Below are positions 1 through 8,240 of a stretch of DNA of 49,128 nt, piece after piece. Made by a program: the position numbers and the translations under genes. This DNA is from Paraburkholderia sp. CNPSo 3274 (GTDB lineage: Bacteria > Pseudomonadota > Gammaproteobacteria > Burkholderiales > Burkholderiaceae). How positions within the stretch are numbered: the first letter of the stretch is position 1; each line of letters starts with the position of its first letter. A model generated the notes under the pieces. It was not told the DNA's origin and did not search any database. It saw only the letters and a program-made list of their open reading frames with translations. The stretch is from contig NZ_JAMBPR010000068.1 in NCBI RefSeq assembly GCF_024206475.1, positions 1-49,128 on the forward strand. Direction: 5' to 3'.

Positions 1-165
1 GCGCAGCAGGTTGGCGTTGATCTCGTGCTCTTGCGCAATGCGCGCCACCGACACGCCTGGGCGCAATGCAGCCTCGACCAACGTGCGTTTGCCGCTTTCG
101 TCGTAGCGGCGACGGCCATCCCTGCTTTGCCGAACCACCCTCAACCCTGAGTCTTTGTCAGCCAT
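1..165 (-). CDS. tnpA: IS66-family TnpA (OrfA), N-terminal part, runs off the left edge
   Basis: The 55 visible residues start at the ATG at 165-163 and continue past base 1. They end in a helix-turn-helix segment reading VSVARIAQEHEINANLLR, typical of IS66-family OrfA (TnpA) proteins, which bind DNA and assist transposition by TnpC. The start is set by GGAGG about seven bases upstream. Residues around 18-24 are basic (RRRYDESGKR region). The start codon and Shine-Dalgarno sequence lie inside a perfect 15-bp inverted repeat (163-198). An element terminus lies 82 bases upstream. The family call rests on the INANLL motif recalled from IS66 proteins, not on a search. Confidence 0.75.
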   Translation of the reverse strand, partial: MADKDSGLRVVRQSRDGRRRYDESGKRTLVEAALRPGVSVARIAQEHEINANLLR

Positions 166-198
166 AGGTGTCCACCTCCAAATAGGTGGACACCTATG
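163..198 (-). promoter_or_regulatory. Hairpin covering the tnpA ribosome binding site and start codon
   Basis: Bases 163-177 and 184-198 form a perfect 15-bp inverted repeat with a 6-base loop (178-183). In tnpA mRNA the 3' arm contains the end of the GGAGG Shine-Dalgarno sequence and the ATG itself. A transcript entering from outside the element would carry both arms and fold, hiding the start. A transcript starting inside the 5' arm would not. This resembles known shielding of IS genes (IS10, IS50) from outside transcription. The function here is inferred. Confidence 0.6.
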
Positions 199-275
199 CT
201 CCTCGCTCAGAGTCGCATTGGGTAGACGTCGATAATGGATCGCTTACGAAGGAACAAGCCCACGGAAGAGCAAAA

Positions 276-905
276 GTGAAGGTCACTAAGGCACAGGCCC
301 AGGCCAACCGGGCCCACGTTGTTGAAACAGCGTCTACCCTGTTCAGGGAGCGCGGCTATGATGGGGTCGGAGTAGCCGATCTGATGGGCGCCGCTGGGTT
401 CACCCACGGCGGCTTCTACAAGCACTTCCGCTCGAAGACCGATCTGATCGCGGAATCGGCAGCCTGCGGTATCGCGCAAACCGCCGCGCTGTCCGCTGGT
501 ATGAACGAGTCGGAGTTCGTGCGGCTGTATCTCGCGCGCGAGCACCGCGACTCGCGCGCAACCGGCTGTACGATGGCTGCGCTGGGTGGGGATGCCGCGC
601 GTCAACCTGAAGCGGTCCGAGCCACATTTGCGGACGGCATCGAGAGACTGCTGGAGGCGCTGGGCCACGAACGTTGTTCTTCAGACGGTGCAGACTCGGC
701 GCAGGCGCGAGCCAACTGCCTCGAAATACTGGCGCATGCGGTCGGTGCCATTGTGATGTCGCGCGCGTGCCCGGATGATTCGCCACTGGCCGACGAAATC
801 CTGACTGTATGCCGCGACAAGATTCTCGCGTCACTGGGCCCGTCCGCGACAGGGCGCGAACCGGCGCCCAATCATGGTAGCGACAGGTCCGCCAAGCCAA
901 AGTGA
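276..905 (+). CDS. TetR/AcrR-family transcriptional regulator
   Basis: A 209-residue one-component repressor of TetR type. The N-terminal helix-turn-helix is clear: LFRERGYDGVGVADLM, then the recognition helix and GGFYKHFRSK (about residues 18-60). The C-terminal ligand domain is helical and not diagnostic. GTG at 276 is chosen because it is preceded by GGAAGAG, and because a longer reading from GTG 186 would start inside the IS66 element. The gene converges with the leftward hydrolase/OYE/GMC operon, so it may regulate that operon, but no operator for it was recognised. The upstream DNA has been replaced by the IS66 end, so its expression may now depend on the element. Confidence 0.85.
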   Translation: MKVTKAQAQANRAHVVETASTLFRERGYDGVGVADLMGAAGFTHGGFYKHFRSKTDLIAESAACGIAQTAALSAGMNESEFVRLYLAREHRDSRATGCTMAALGGDAARQPEAVRATFADGIERLLEALGHERCSSDGADSAQARANCLEILAHAVGAIVMSRACPDDSPLADEILTVCRDKILASLGPSATGREPAPNHGSDRSAKPK

Positions 906-962
906 CACGTAGCACCAATGGCCGCCTGAACCTCCGACAACTGATACCCCCTACATGACCGA

Positions 963-1139
963 CTATCGTTCTTGTCTTTGACCATTCGGCTCCAAACCGT
1001 CCATGACCCACTCGTGGATAGCCATTAAGATTCCGAGATCGAGGTCCCTGGGGTCAGTCGCACCGAAATATTGAACCCATTTTTTAAATATATCGGCCTG
1101 CCCCTCGGCAGAGGCGTGACTACGAGAAATATCAGTCAT
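963..1139 (-). CDS. Small hypothetical protein, 58 residues
   Basis: A short protein starting at the ATG 1139-1137, with AAGGAG six bases upstream, a much better signal than the in-frame ATG at 1184. The sequence is soluble-looking, with an aromatic middle (FKKWVQYFGATDPRDLDLG) followed by a helix (ILMAIHEWVMDGLEP). I do not recognise a family. It lies 157 bp downstream of the exported alpha/beta hydrolase on the same strand and may be the last gene of that operon. It converges with the TetR gene. Confidence 0.55.
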   Translation of the reverse strand: MTDISRSHASAEGQADIFKKWVQYFGATDPRDLDLGILMAIHEWVMDGLEPNGQRQER

Positions 1140-1296
1140 GCTGGACTCCTTACGATTCTTAAAGTTCGAAAGTGAAAGGCCCATGTTCGGTGCGAACTGG
1201 CAAATTAGACGTCTGTTACCTCAAACGTGCCTTTCTTCGCCCTTACGCAAGCCTGCCTGGGTCGATCGAGCGCTCGCGTAGCCGCTGTCTTCAAAC

Positions 1297-2265
1297 CTAT
1301 TGGGCAAGGAACTCGAGCGCCCTGGGCACGAAGTTGGCGTAGAACTGAAACACCCCGCCATGGCCCGAATCGGGGTAGATGATGAGCATGCTGTTCGGCA
1401 GGCGCCGCGCCAGATCTTCCGAGTTCTTGCTTGGGACCATCCGATCGCTATCGCCGTTGACAACGAACACCGGGTTCTGCACCACCGATAGGTTCTCCGG
1501 CTCTTTCCGGCCCCATGCGCGAATCGCCTCCAATTGAGCCAAAAACGCGGTCATGGAGATTTTCTTGTCGCGGTGTTCAGAACGCTCGTTCAAGCGAGCC
1601 AGAAACGCCTTTCCAGCTTCGATACCGTTCGGCGTACGGGTGAAGAACAGATACTGCTTCGGATCCTGGCCGGTGAGAAATCCTCGGAGCATGTCGTAAA
1701 ATGTAACGCTGGTCACGGCACTGATGCCTTCCCCGCCAGCAGGCCCCGTTCCCGCGAGAATAATCTTGCGGACGAGTTGCGGCTGCTTCAGCGCGATTTC
1801 CTGGGCAACCATGCCGCCCATCGAAAAGCCAAAAAGATCTACCTTCTTGAACCCCATGGCCTTGATGAAGTTGATTGCATCATCAGCCATCTGCTCAATC
1901 GAATTCGATGGTGAGCCACTGGAAGCTCCGACACCCCGATTGTCGAATGTGACCACGTGATGCTCCGCCGCGAGGCCATCCACCACTCGAGGGTCCCAAT
2001 TGTCCAGCACAGCAGCCAAGTGAGTAAGGAAGATCACCGGTGTGCCACCATGTTCCTTCCCAAGCTCCCGATACGCGAAGTCCACTCCGCCTGCAGTGAT
2101 GGTCTGCGTTGGCACGTCTTTCCAGCTGACGTCGTGTTCCTGTTGCTGTGGCGGCAAACTCATCGTCGCATTATCTGACGATACTTCAGCCGCCCGCACT
2201 GTCGAGGAAATGAGAGTTGCTGCCAGGACTACTCCGATGACGCCTGACTTCAGTACATGACGCAT
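1297..2265 (-). CDS. Exported alpha/beta hydrolase
   Basis: A 322-residue alpha/beta-hydrolase-fold enzyme with a signal peptide: the hydrophobic core VIGVVLAATLIS precedes a likely cleavage after VRA near residue 25, so it probably acts in the periplasm. The nucleophile elbow is GFSMGG (Ser148), the acid lies in NGDSDRMVP (about Asp274) and the histidine in SGHGG (His302). The ATG at 2265 is preceded by GGAG and is preferred over longer starts. The substrate (ester, lactone or epoxide) cannot be told. It resembles the cytoplasmic hydrolase at 9151-10008 (shared LDxWDP, VGxSSGS, GFSMGG and LVRK blocks). It is 60 bp downstream of the OYE gene, so it is likely co-transcribed with OYE and GMC. 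Confidence 0.88.
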   Translation of the reverse strand: MRHVLKSGVIGVVLAATLISSTVRAAEVSSDNATMSLPPQQQEHDVSWKDVPTQTITAGGVDFAYRELGKEHGGTPVIFLTHLAAVLDNWDPRVVDGLAAEHHVVTFDNRGVGASSGSPSNSIEQMADDAINFIKAMGFKKVDLFGFSMGGMVAQEIALKQPQLVRKIILAGTGPAGGEGISAVTSVTFYDMLRGFLTGQDPKQYLFFTRTPNGIEAGKAFLARLNERSEHRDKKISMTAFLAQLEAIRAWGRKEPENLSVVQNPVFVVNGDSDRMVPSKNSEDLARRLPNSMLIIYPDSGHGGVFQFYANFVPRALEFLAQ

Positions 2266-2325
2266 TGCACTAATCTCCATTGATCTTTTTTGACGACGGT
2301 AATAGTGGAAAGATCGTGTCAACGA

Positions 2326-3588
2326 TCAAGCCCGCATGCGCTTGGTGCGATAGTTGCCCCAACTGCTGCGCATCAGGCTTTTGAGAAATGCCATTAGGCC
2401 GCTTTCTTGGGGTCGTGGATTGCCCCCGTCTGCAATACGCCTGAGTTGCCTCGTGTACCAAAGGACCTCCATGATGCCCATGCGGTCCACCGGTTTAATC
2501 CCTGTGGTGATCGGCCGTACGCGCTGCGGGCTGTCGCGACCCTGCAGCAACGCAACCGGCGCTTCAGGGTCGATAGCAAGCAGTCTCGCCAAACCGACAA
2601 TATCTAGCGAGCCGGATCGCAATGCGGCATTCATGCCGTCGGCCGTCCGAAAGCCCCCAGTGACCATTAGAGGCACCGGTATACTCGTGCGCACTTTCTC
2701 AGCGAACTCCAGGAAGTACGCTTCGCGCGCCACCGTCGACGCTTTTTGCGGTTTCTGGAAAGCACCGCTCATGGCCGGAGCCTCGTAGGTGCCTCCAGAA
2801 ATCTCGATCAGGTCGATGCCCGCATCGGCAAGCGCGTGGATGGTGGCCATCGACTCCTCTTCGGAGAAGCCGCCGCGCTGAAAGTCGGCAGAATTGAGTT
2901 TGATGCCGACTGGAAAATCGCTGCCGACCCGGCGGCGGATCTCGGCGTAGATTGCCATCAGGAAGCGGCGCCTGTTCTCAGGGCTGCCGCCCCATTCGTC
3001 AGTGCGCCGATTGTGATGCGGTGACAGGAACTGGTTGATCAGATAGCCGTGGGCCCCGTGGATCTGCACGCCGCTGAAGCCGGCGCTCTTGCAGATCGCG
3101 GCGCTGCGCCCAAAGCGCCGGATAATATCGCGGATCTCTGCGGTACTGGCTTCGCGCGGGGTCTCGAAAAACGCCGCCATGTCCTCGCGGAATGGAATGG
3201 CCGACGGCGAGAGGTTGCTGACGTTTAGTCCTTTGGGGGACTGTTTGCCGGGATGATTGAGTTGCACCCACAGGGCCGCGCCCTGGTCGGTGGCCGCGCG
3301 AGCCCATTGCCTAAGGACGAGCATATCGGACTCGTCCTCAATTACCACATTGCCCGGCTCGCCGAGCGCACGGCGATCGATCATGACGTTGCCGGTCAGC
3401 AGCAAGCCGACACCGGAAGCAGCCCAACGCCGATACAACTCGACGAGCCTGGGTGTCGCACGGTTGTCATAGGTACCCAGCGTCTCGCTCATGGATGACT
3501 TGGCGAGACGGTTGCGGAGCACGCTGCCATTGGGCAAGCGAAACGGCTGGCTCAGCGGGCTGACGTTAAATGAGGACGGATTGGCCAT
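2326..3588 (-). CDS. Old Yellow Enzyme-family NADH:flavin oxidoreductase
   Basis: A 420-residue FMN TIM-barrel ene-reductase type protein. Visible signs are the FMN-barrel start (LPNGSVLRNRLAKSSMSE), the substrate-anchoring HGAHGYLINQFLSPHHN with the His pair, the NRRTDEWGGS block that follows it, and the phosphate-binding LMVTGGFRT. Length fits single-domain OYE proteins, without the Fe-S/FAD domains of 2,4-dienoyl-CoA reductase. Such enzymes reduce activated C=C bonds of enones or enals. The ATG at 3588 overlaps the end of the GMC gene by 23 bp; a TTG at 3615 is possible. The overlap suggests coupled translation with the GMC oxidoreductase, whose alcohol-to-ketone product could be an OYE substrate (inference). 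Confidence 0.9.
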   Translation of the reverse strand: MANPSSFNVSPLSQPFRLPNGSVLRNRLAKSSMSETLGTYDNRATPRLVELYRRWAASGVGLLLTGNVMIDRRALGEPGNVVIEDESDMLVLRQWARAATDQGAALWVQLNHPGKQSPKGLNVSNLSPSAIPFREDMAAFFETPREASTAEIRDIIRRFGRSAAICKSAGFSGVQIHGAHGYLINQFLSPHHNRRTDEWGGSPENRRRFLMAIYAEIRRRVGSDFPVGIKLNSADFQRGGFSEEESMATIHALADAGIDLIEISGGTYEAPAMSGAFQKPQKASTVAREAYFLEFAEKVRTSIPVPLMVTGGFRTADGMNAALRSGSLDIVGLARLLAIDPEAPVALLQGRDSPQRVRPITTGIKPVDRMGIMEVLWYTRQLRRIADGGNPRPQESGLMAFLKSLMRSSWGNYRTKRMRA

Positions 3589-5218
3589 GGGGAGCACTCG
3601 GATGGAAGGTTGCAAGGGACGATTTCGTCGGAATGTGGGACATCGCGTGCTCGGTCAGCGCGGTGATGGTCAGACTGGGGTTCACGCCCAGGTTGGAACT
3701 GAGCATCGAGCCGTCGCACACCAGTAGCTTCTGATAACCAAAGACGCGGTTCTGGACATCCATCACGCCGCGTTCGGGAGAGTCCGCCATCGCGCACCCA
3801 CCCATGCAGTGCGCCGTGGTGGGGATGTTGAACAGGATCTCGGTCAATAAGGTGGTAGGAATGCCGCCCAGTGCCTTTGCCCCCTTTTCAACAAACACAT
3901 TGGCTTCAGGGATGAAGGTGGGAATCGGGCCCCCCTCAGTGCACAATCGCTTTCTGAACGGCCAGTACCAGCGGCGCTTGAACTGCATGTTGATAAAGGC
4001 GTCCACGGTCTGCATTACAACGAACAGGATGGTCTGGCGTGCAAATCCGAAAGGGTTGTGCACGCGCATTGCTTTCACCGGATGTGTCACCAGCGTCCAT
4101 AGCCAGGTAATAATCCGCGTCCATCCGGCACGCCCGCCAGTCATCAAGGTCATCATCAGACCTGTAGCGTCCGAACCTTCCGGGTAACGCACCGCACCGA
4201 TGTGCGTCCGTTCGTCGATATAGATGCCTGCGCCTCCAGCCAAGCCGGGCGACATGCTCTTGTCATTCGCCGGAAAGCGCACGCCGACGAGAGACTCGGC
4301 ATTAGTGCGCACGCGCTTGCCGAGGTCATCACTGATGCGCGGCAGGGAGCCGCTCTGCTTGAGCCGGAACAACAACTCCATCGTGCCCAATGAAGACGCG
4401 GCAAATACCACCCCGCGGCAGCGGAAGCTGCGTCGCTGCTTGTTGAACCAGGTAGTCGAACACTCAGTGAAGACCTCGTAGCCGTCGCTTCCGTCTTCCT
4501 TGCCGTTGAGCGGGCGCACGTCCACCACCCTGGTTTCGGCGAAAACCTGCGCACCACGCTTCTCCGCGAAATAGAGATAGTTCTTGTCGAGCGTATTCTT
4601 GGCGTTGTGCTTGCAACCCACCATGCAGCCACCGCAACCGACGCACGTCCCGCGCTCCGGACCTCCACCGCCGAAGTAGGGATCAGCATAGGTTTTGCCG
4701 CCGGCCTCGCCTTTTGGCGCAAAGAACGTCCCTACACGGCCGTTGTGAAACGTATTGCCTACGCCCTGCAAGTCCGCCATCTTCTTGAGCCGAAAATCGG
4801 CCTCGCCCAGAAATTGGTTCTCGGTTACGCCGAGCATTCGTTCCGCCATGGCATAGTACTCTGGCATGATCCGTTTCCAGTCCTTCAGGCCAGCCCACGA
4901 ACCCTCATCCCACACCTTGTCGGGCGGCACCAGCAAGGCGTTCGCGTATGTGATGGAACCACCGCCAACTGCGTTCCCGCTCAAGACCATGACGTGGCGG
5001 AAGAGACGCATGTTGTAAAAGCCGAACATTTTCAGACCAGGTCGCCACATCCAGCGACGCGCGTCCCAGTTGGTCTTGGGAAAATCTTCTGCAGTCCAAC
5101 GCCGCCCCATCTCCATCACACCAACCGAATAGCCCTTTTCAGTGAGGCGGCAGGCGGACACGCTACCACCGAAACCCGAGCCAATGACAATGTAGTCAAA
5201 TTCATAGGGAGTATTCAT
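3566..5218 (-). CDS. ChoD-like GMC oxidoreductase with a four-cysteine cluster
   Basis: A 550-residue FAD enzyme. The dinucleotide-binding loop is VIGSGFGGSVSA (residues 11-22), the second FAD region is VLSGNAVGGGSITYAN (about 78-93), and the C-terminal catalytic pair is the His in TTAHCMGGCAM and the Asn in GVNPSLTITAL. Cys192, 195, 198 and 202 form C-x2-C-x2-C-x3-C (CVGCGGCMVGC), ferredoxin-like spacing that I recall from mycobacterial ChoD-type proteins. The family oxidises alcohols, often sterol 3-OH groups, to ketones. ATG 5218 has GAGGTG upstream, and the alternative GTG 5227 would overlap that signal. First intact gene of the operon, downstream of a decayed fadD. A second family member lies at 13929-15596. 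Confidence 0.87.
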   Translation of the reverse strand: MNTPYEFDYIVIGSGFGGSVSACRLTEKGYSVGVMEMGRRWTAEDFPKTNWDARRWMWRPGLKMFGFYNMRLFRHVMVLSGNAVGGGSITYANALLVPPDKVWDEGSWAGLKDWKRIMPEYYAMAERMLGVTENQFLGEADFRLKKMADLQGVGNTFHNGRVGTFFAPKGEAGGKTYADPYFGGGGPERGTCVGCGGCMVGCKHNAKNTLDKNYLYFAEKRGAQVFAETRVVDVRPLNGKEDGSDGYEVFTECSTTWFNKQRRSFRCRGVVFAASSLGTMELLFRLKQSGSLPRISDDLGKRVRTNAESLVGVRFPANDKSMSPGLAGGAGIYIDERTHIGAVRYPEGSDATGLMMTLMTGGRAGWTRIITWLWTLVTHPVKAMRVHNPFGFARQTILFVVMQTVDAFINMQFKRRWYWPFRKRLCTEGGPIPTFIPEANVFVEKGAKALGGIPTTLLTEILFNIPTTAHCMGGCAMADSPERGVMDVQNRVFGYQKLLVCDGSMLSSNLGVNPSLTITALTEHAMSHIPTKSSLATFHPSAPHGQSVLI

Positions 5219-5451
5219 CGCGAGCACCTCGAGCCTGCGCCGGTCGGGCTCTCCACGTGCACATTAGCGAATAAGACCTTCATGGCTTGTCTCCGTTTTC
5301 CTGGTTCTAGTAGTCACAATTCAGAGTCCGACTTATGCGTCCTATCGCGCTCACGACAATGTCGTGGAGTTCTCCTCCAAGTCGGCTGCTGATTTTGCAA
5401 TGGCGTTGAAGGCAATCGGGAACGACGGGGGGCGGCAGCATCACGGACACC

Positions 5452-5637
5452 TAATCGCGTTTTCAGCCCGACCACTTTCTGGAAGTACGCGGCAAACGCA
5501 GACGAGAGCCGGTCGACATCGGCATGGATCAGCGCCCGTTCACCGACCCGGAAAACTGGCTTGTTCGCGGACTCCTGCAGCAGCGTAGTCGGCGACGGAA
5601 CGCGATCGACGTCGATCTCGGGGGATCGAGCCGTACG
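5452..5637 (-). pseudogene. Remnant of a FadD-type long-chain acyl-CoA ligase (N-terminal part)
   Basis: On the minus strand from about 5619 the reading frame gives EIDVDRVPSPTTLLLQ, then NKPVFRVGERALIHADVDRL and SSAFAAYFQKVVGLK. This matches the first 80 or so residues of FadD proteins (the SYxxGVPAEID, AF..G..LTY..LD..S..FAAYLQ..LGLK pattern). One base upstream the frame shifts: SYGSIP is readable at 5620-5637 in another frame. After GLKTR the expected GDRVALMMPN is lost. No AMP-binding core remains. It sits directly before the GMC gene in the same direction, so the operon probably once began with an acyl-CoA ligase. The leader between the twin dyads (5803-5844) and the GMC gene contains this scrap; otherwise 5219-5802 holds nothing I recognise. 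Confidence 0.65.
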
Positions 5638-5802
5638 AATGAAATCAGTGTCCCCTCCTCATTCGGGCATCCATAGTCATAATGCGAAGTCCTCATTCAG
5701 TCGGCCACGCATCGCACCGCGCTTGTCGGGGCTCAGCGTCGGACAGGATCCGAACGGGGCGAAAAGCAAAGATGCGGAACCCACGCTACGACCACCGTAA
5801 CA

Positions 5803-5844
5803 CTATACGTTTAGTATAGCACAACAGCTATACACATAGTATAG
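5803..5844. promoter_or_regulatory. Twin CTATAC-N5-GTATAG operator-like dyads
   Basis: Two perfect dyads with the same arms: CTATAC (5803-5808) with GTATAG (5814-5819), and CTATAC (5828-5833) with GTATAG (5839-5844). Spacers are 5 bp, and centres are 25 bp apart, about 2.4 helical turns. The surrounding DNA is AT-rich. They lie between the leftward fadD'/GMC/OYE operon and the rightward HxlR gene, so they are candidates for sites bound by the HxlR protein or another local regulator. Binding is inferred. Confidence 0.6.
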
Positions 5845-5852
5845 TAGAATGT

Positions 5853-6200
5853 GTGGTGGCGCTCAACACACCGGGAGAAACGCAGGAGTCCGGTTACGAC
5901 GTTGACATCGCAGGACCTCGAGGTATCGCTGCCGTTCGATCGGACCGCCGCGCGGCTTATGGCGTCTCTTCGCGGGAAGCCACGGCAATGAATGTCCCTT
6001 TCGCTGCGGCGGCGATAGCGTGGCCCGTCATCGGCTTCTGGGACGAACAGGCGTGTGCACTGGACGTGTTGCCCCCGGGGAGTTTCCGGAAATGGCTCAG
6101 CGAATACCCAACCCGGCGGCAGATCCGCGATGGTAGGGCGCGCCTTGTCTGGAAAATTGATGCACTACGGATGCAGGTGTCCGCGAGGCCGCGCCACTAA
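5853..6200 (+). other. Doubtful 115-codon ORF in the leader before the HxlR gene
   Basis: An open frame from GTG 5853 to 6200 lies just after the twin dyads. It has no Shine-Dalgarno sequence, no recognisable motif, and an Ala/Arg composition typical of chance frames in GC-rich DNA. I do not support it as a gene. The 5845-6269 stretch otherwise holds nothing I recognise apart from the HxlR leader. Confidence 0.15.
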
Positions 6201-6269
6201 TTACCTGCCTGATCCGTGGCCATCGCCTTCCAACCGGCTTTGCTTCAGCAGGGCCTTGTACAATGTGAC

Positions 6270-6929
6270 ATGCCAAACAAAACCTACGGTCAACTTTGCC
6301 CAATGGCCCGGGCATTAGACGTTCTCGGCGATCGTTGGACGCTTCTCGTGATCCGCGAACTCTTGCTGGGTCCGAAGCGGTTCAAGGATCTGCTGGCGAT
6401 CTTGCCTGCCATGGGCGCAAACCGACTGTCCGAGCGCCTGGCCATGCTGGTAGAGAGCGATGTTATCCAACCGACCACGTTGCCAACGCCCGCCGCAGCG
6501 CCAGCTTATGAACTGACGGAAATGGGCGAACAACTGCGCAAACCAGTGATTGCGCTCGGGCTCTGGGGTCTGCGCCTGCCGCTCGATGAACGCATCGACC
6601 CGTCCACTGCCCGTGCGGAGCTCATCGCACTGTGCTTGACGGGGTCGAGCGATCCTGCGGCGAGCGCCGCCTTGCAAACGTTGTATGAGTTCCATGTGGG
6701 GGCGGAGGTTTTCCATGTCCCGGTGAACCACGGGAAGGTGCTGATCCGCTCCGGCCCCAGCGCAGAGCCCCCCGACGTCAAGATACAGTGCGACATGGAA
6801 ACGTTCATGGCTCTGGCTTTGCGCGAAATCACACCTACGCATGCGCTCCGCGAAGGGCACGTATCCCTCCTGCGAGGAAGCAGGCAAGCGTTCACACAGG
6901 TATTCAAGATTCTCGAATACAAGCCCTGA
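6270..6929 (+). CDS. HxlR-family winged-helix transcriptional regulator
   Basis: A 219-residue regulator. The N-terminus has the HxlR signature: CPMARALDVLGDRWTLLVIR, then ELLLGPKRFKDLL, a recognition helix with ANRLSERLAMLVES and the wing YELTEMG (residues 10-100). The C-terminal 110 residues are an extra domain of the size of an SCP2-like fold, ending in LEYKP, which may sense a lipid or CoA ligand (inference). ATG 6270 begins the conserved region; an in-frame start at 6216 would add 18 unconserved residues. It is separated from the leftward catabolic operon by the twin CTATAC dyads, its most likely targets. A 7-mer-rich hairpin follows the stop. Confidence 0.9.
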   Translation: MPNKTYGQLCPMARALDVLGDRWTLLVIRELLLGPKRFKDLLAILPAMGANRLSERLAMLVESDVIQPTTLPTPAAAPAYELTEMGEQLRKPVIALGLWGLRLPLDERIDPSTARAELIALCLTGSSDPAASAALQTLYEFHVGAEVFHVPVNHGKVLIRSGPSAEPPDVKIQCDMETFMALALREITPTHALREGHVSLLRGSRQAFTQVFKILEYKP

Positions 6930-6945
6930 TGGCCTGCCGAGGCTC

Positions 6946-6995
6946 GGCCGGGATTCACAATTATCCATAGCTTCAGATACTCACGAATCCCGGCC
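6946..6995 (+). terminator. Hairpin after the HxlR gene
   Basis: GGCCGGGATTC (6946-6956) and GAATCCCGGCC (6985-6995) are a perfect 11-bp inverted repeat with a 28-base loop, 17 bp after the HxlR stop. There is no T-run, so if it terminates transcription it would be an imperfect or Rho-assisted terminator. Confidence 0.35.
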
Positions 6996-6999
6996 AAAC

Positions 7000-8240
7000 C
7001 ACTTGCCCTGTCTGCATCATCGCGCAGCGAATCCGGCGTGGCATGTAAGCAAGCTTGGTTAGTAACCGATGCGAGAAGACGCATCAGGCAGGCAACGGCG
7101 CGGAAATCATCGGGTTCAGACGGGTTGCCTGTTCGACCGGTATCGGCATCCCGTCGATGCCCATGCGGAAGTCGACCGAACTGCGATGCGTGTGGGCCGT
7201 CAGTTCTTCGTTGAACCGGAACACGGCAACCTCCTCGGGATTTTGCCGATCGCCATCAGTTCATCAAGGCTCGCCTCGCCAAGAGCGGGTTCGGTGCCAT
7301 TGCGCACGCTATCGCCATCAATGACTCGAGTATTCGCGGTGGGGGCGACCGCAGTGGCGCTGACTCTACCGGCACAAATGCAGCCGGCGCCTCGGGTGAG
7401 GAATAGCAGAACGTGGCCCTGAAAGGTCAATGGGTACGCCGTCGGCCGCTACCGCACCGGCTAATGACTGAGCGAGCTGCCATTGTTGATGGCCGGCGAT
7501 CCACTTGCGAAACTGGTTCGGATTCCGGATTGGGGTCGTGATCGCTCGCCATGCAACCAATTAATACGCCGGCTTCCAATACATCTCGACCAATTCACGC
7601 AGCGCTGCCCCGTCAAATTTCCGTCGACCGTCTCGTCTCCGGCCGCCTCAAGCGTGCTTCGAAGTCTAGACTGCTCGGTCATTAAGGCCTGAGTGCATGT
7701 ATCCGCGCAGACTCCAAACTTCTGCAACGCCGGAATCCTGGGCGCGCAACTTCACCGACTAGAAAACTAGCTACGAAATCGCAGGAAATCCACGTTCGCG
7801 AAGCTGCGTCAGCCCCCGCTCAGAACGTCAACAACTCAGGGAATCTGGTGCTGGCTCGATTTGCATTTTGGCATCCATCTTTATCCACGGGATCAGAAGA
7901 CTTAGCCGCAGTCTACAGGGCGGGATCGATTTCCTCACTCCGTGGAGTGACCCGCCTCGAGGCAGCTCGGTTGTGGTTTTCACCAACTATACATTTTATT
8001 TAGCTTCTATACTATACGATTCATATATCAATCATTGGTCGCCATCGATATCAGACTAAGACCTATGCACAGCACGCACGGGAGCATCCAGAGGATCCGA
8101 CACTGCCAAGGAGGTGCCCGCCCATCATCCAGCTTCCGAGTATGCACCATGCGCAAATTGGCCTTGCTCGAGAAAGACTCATCGATTCAGCTTCTGCGCC
8201 GGCCGAACATACTCCGAACGGGCCACCGCTGGCCGGCTAC
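7000..8240. other. Degenerate region without an intact gene
   Basis: No convincing complete gene is seen in about 1.2 kb. On the minus strand a 46-codon frame from GTG 7233 with GAGGAGG upstream reads FRFNEELTAHTHRSSVDF and is protein-like but unrecognised. Another minus frame near 7440-7530 contains NPNQFRKWIAGHQQ, which faintly resembles IS66 OrfA. The region ends in AT-rich DNA (7980-8040) and an IS30-type remnant. It reads as an accumulation of gene fragments between the HxlR and TetR genes. Confidence 0.35.
7987..8017. promoter_or_regulatory. Cluster of three CTATAC hexamers
   Basis: CTATAC occurs at 7987-7992, 8007-8012 and 8012-8017, the last two sharing one base. This is the same hexamer that builds the twin dyads at 5803-5844, on the other side of the HxlR gene, but here as direct repeats. 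The AT-rich setting could produce it by chance. Confidence 0.25.

Larger units (their letters stand above)
1..247 (-). mobile_element. tnpA-side end of an IS66-family insertion sequence
   Basis: Read on the minus strand from base 247, the element begins GTAAGCG, the kind of terminus seen in IS66-family elements. An 82-bp leader then leads into tnpA. The rest of the element lies outside the window. Bases 248-255 (gaaggaac) would be one side of an 8-bp target duplication, and the partner is not visible. The end lies 28 bp upstream of the GTG start of a TetR-family gene, so the insertion probably replaced or altered that gene's promoter. The exact boundary is inferred from the terminal motif. 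Confidence 0.6.

Noticed and set aside
186..275. An N-terminal extension of the first TetR protein from GTG 186
   Set aside because: The extra 30 codons lie mostly inside the IS66 end and are not TetR-like; GTG 276 has its own ribosome site.
7366..7560. Minus-frame NPNQFRKWIAGHQQ as an IS66 OrfA remnant
   Set aside because: Only one short segment resembles OrfA, and the expected helix-turn-helix before it is missing. Left as a note in the region entry.
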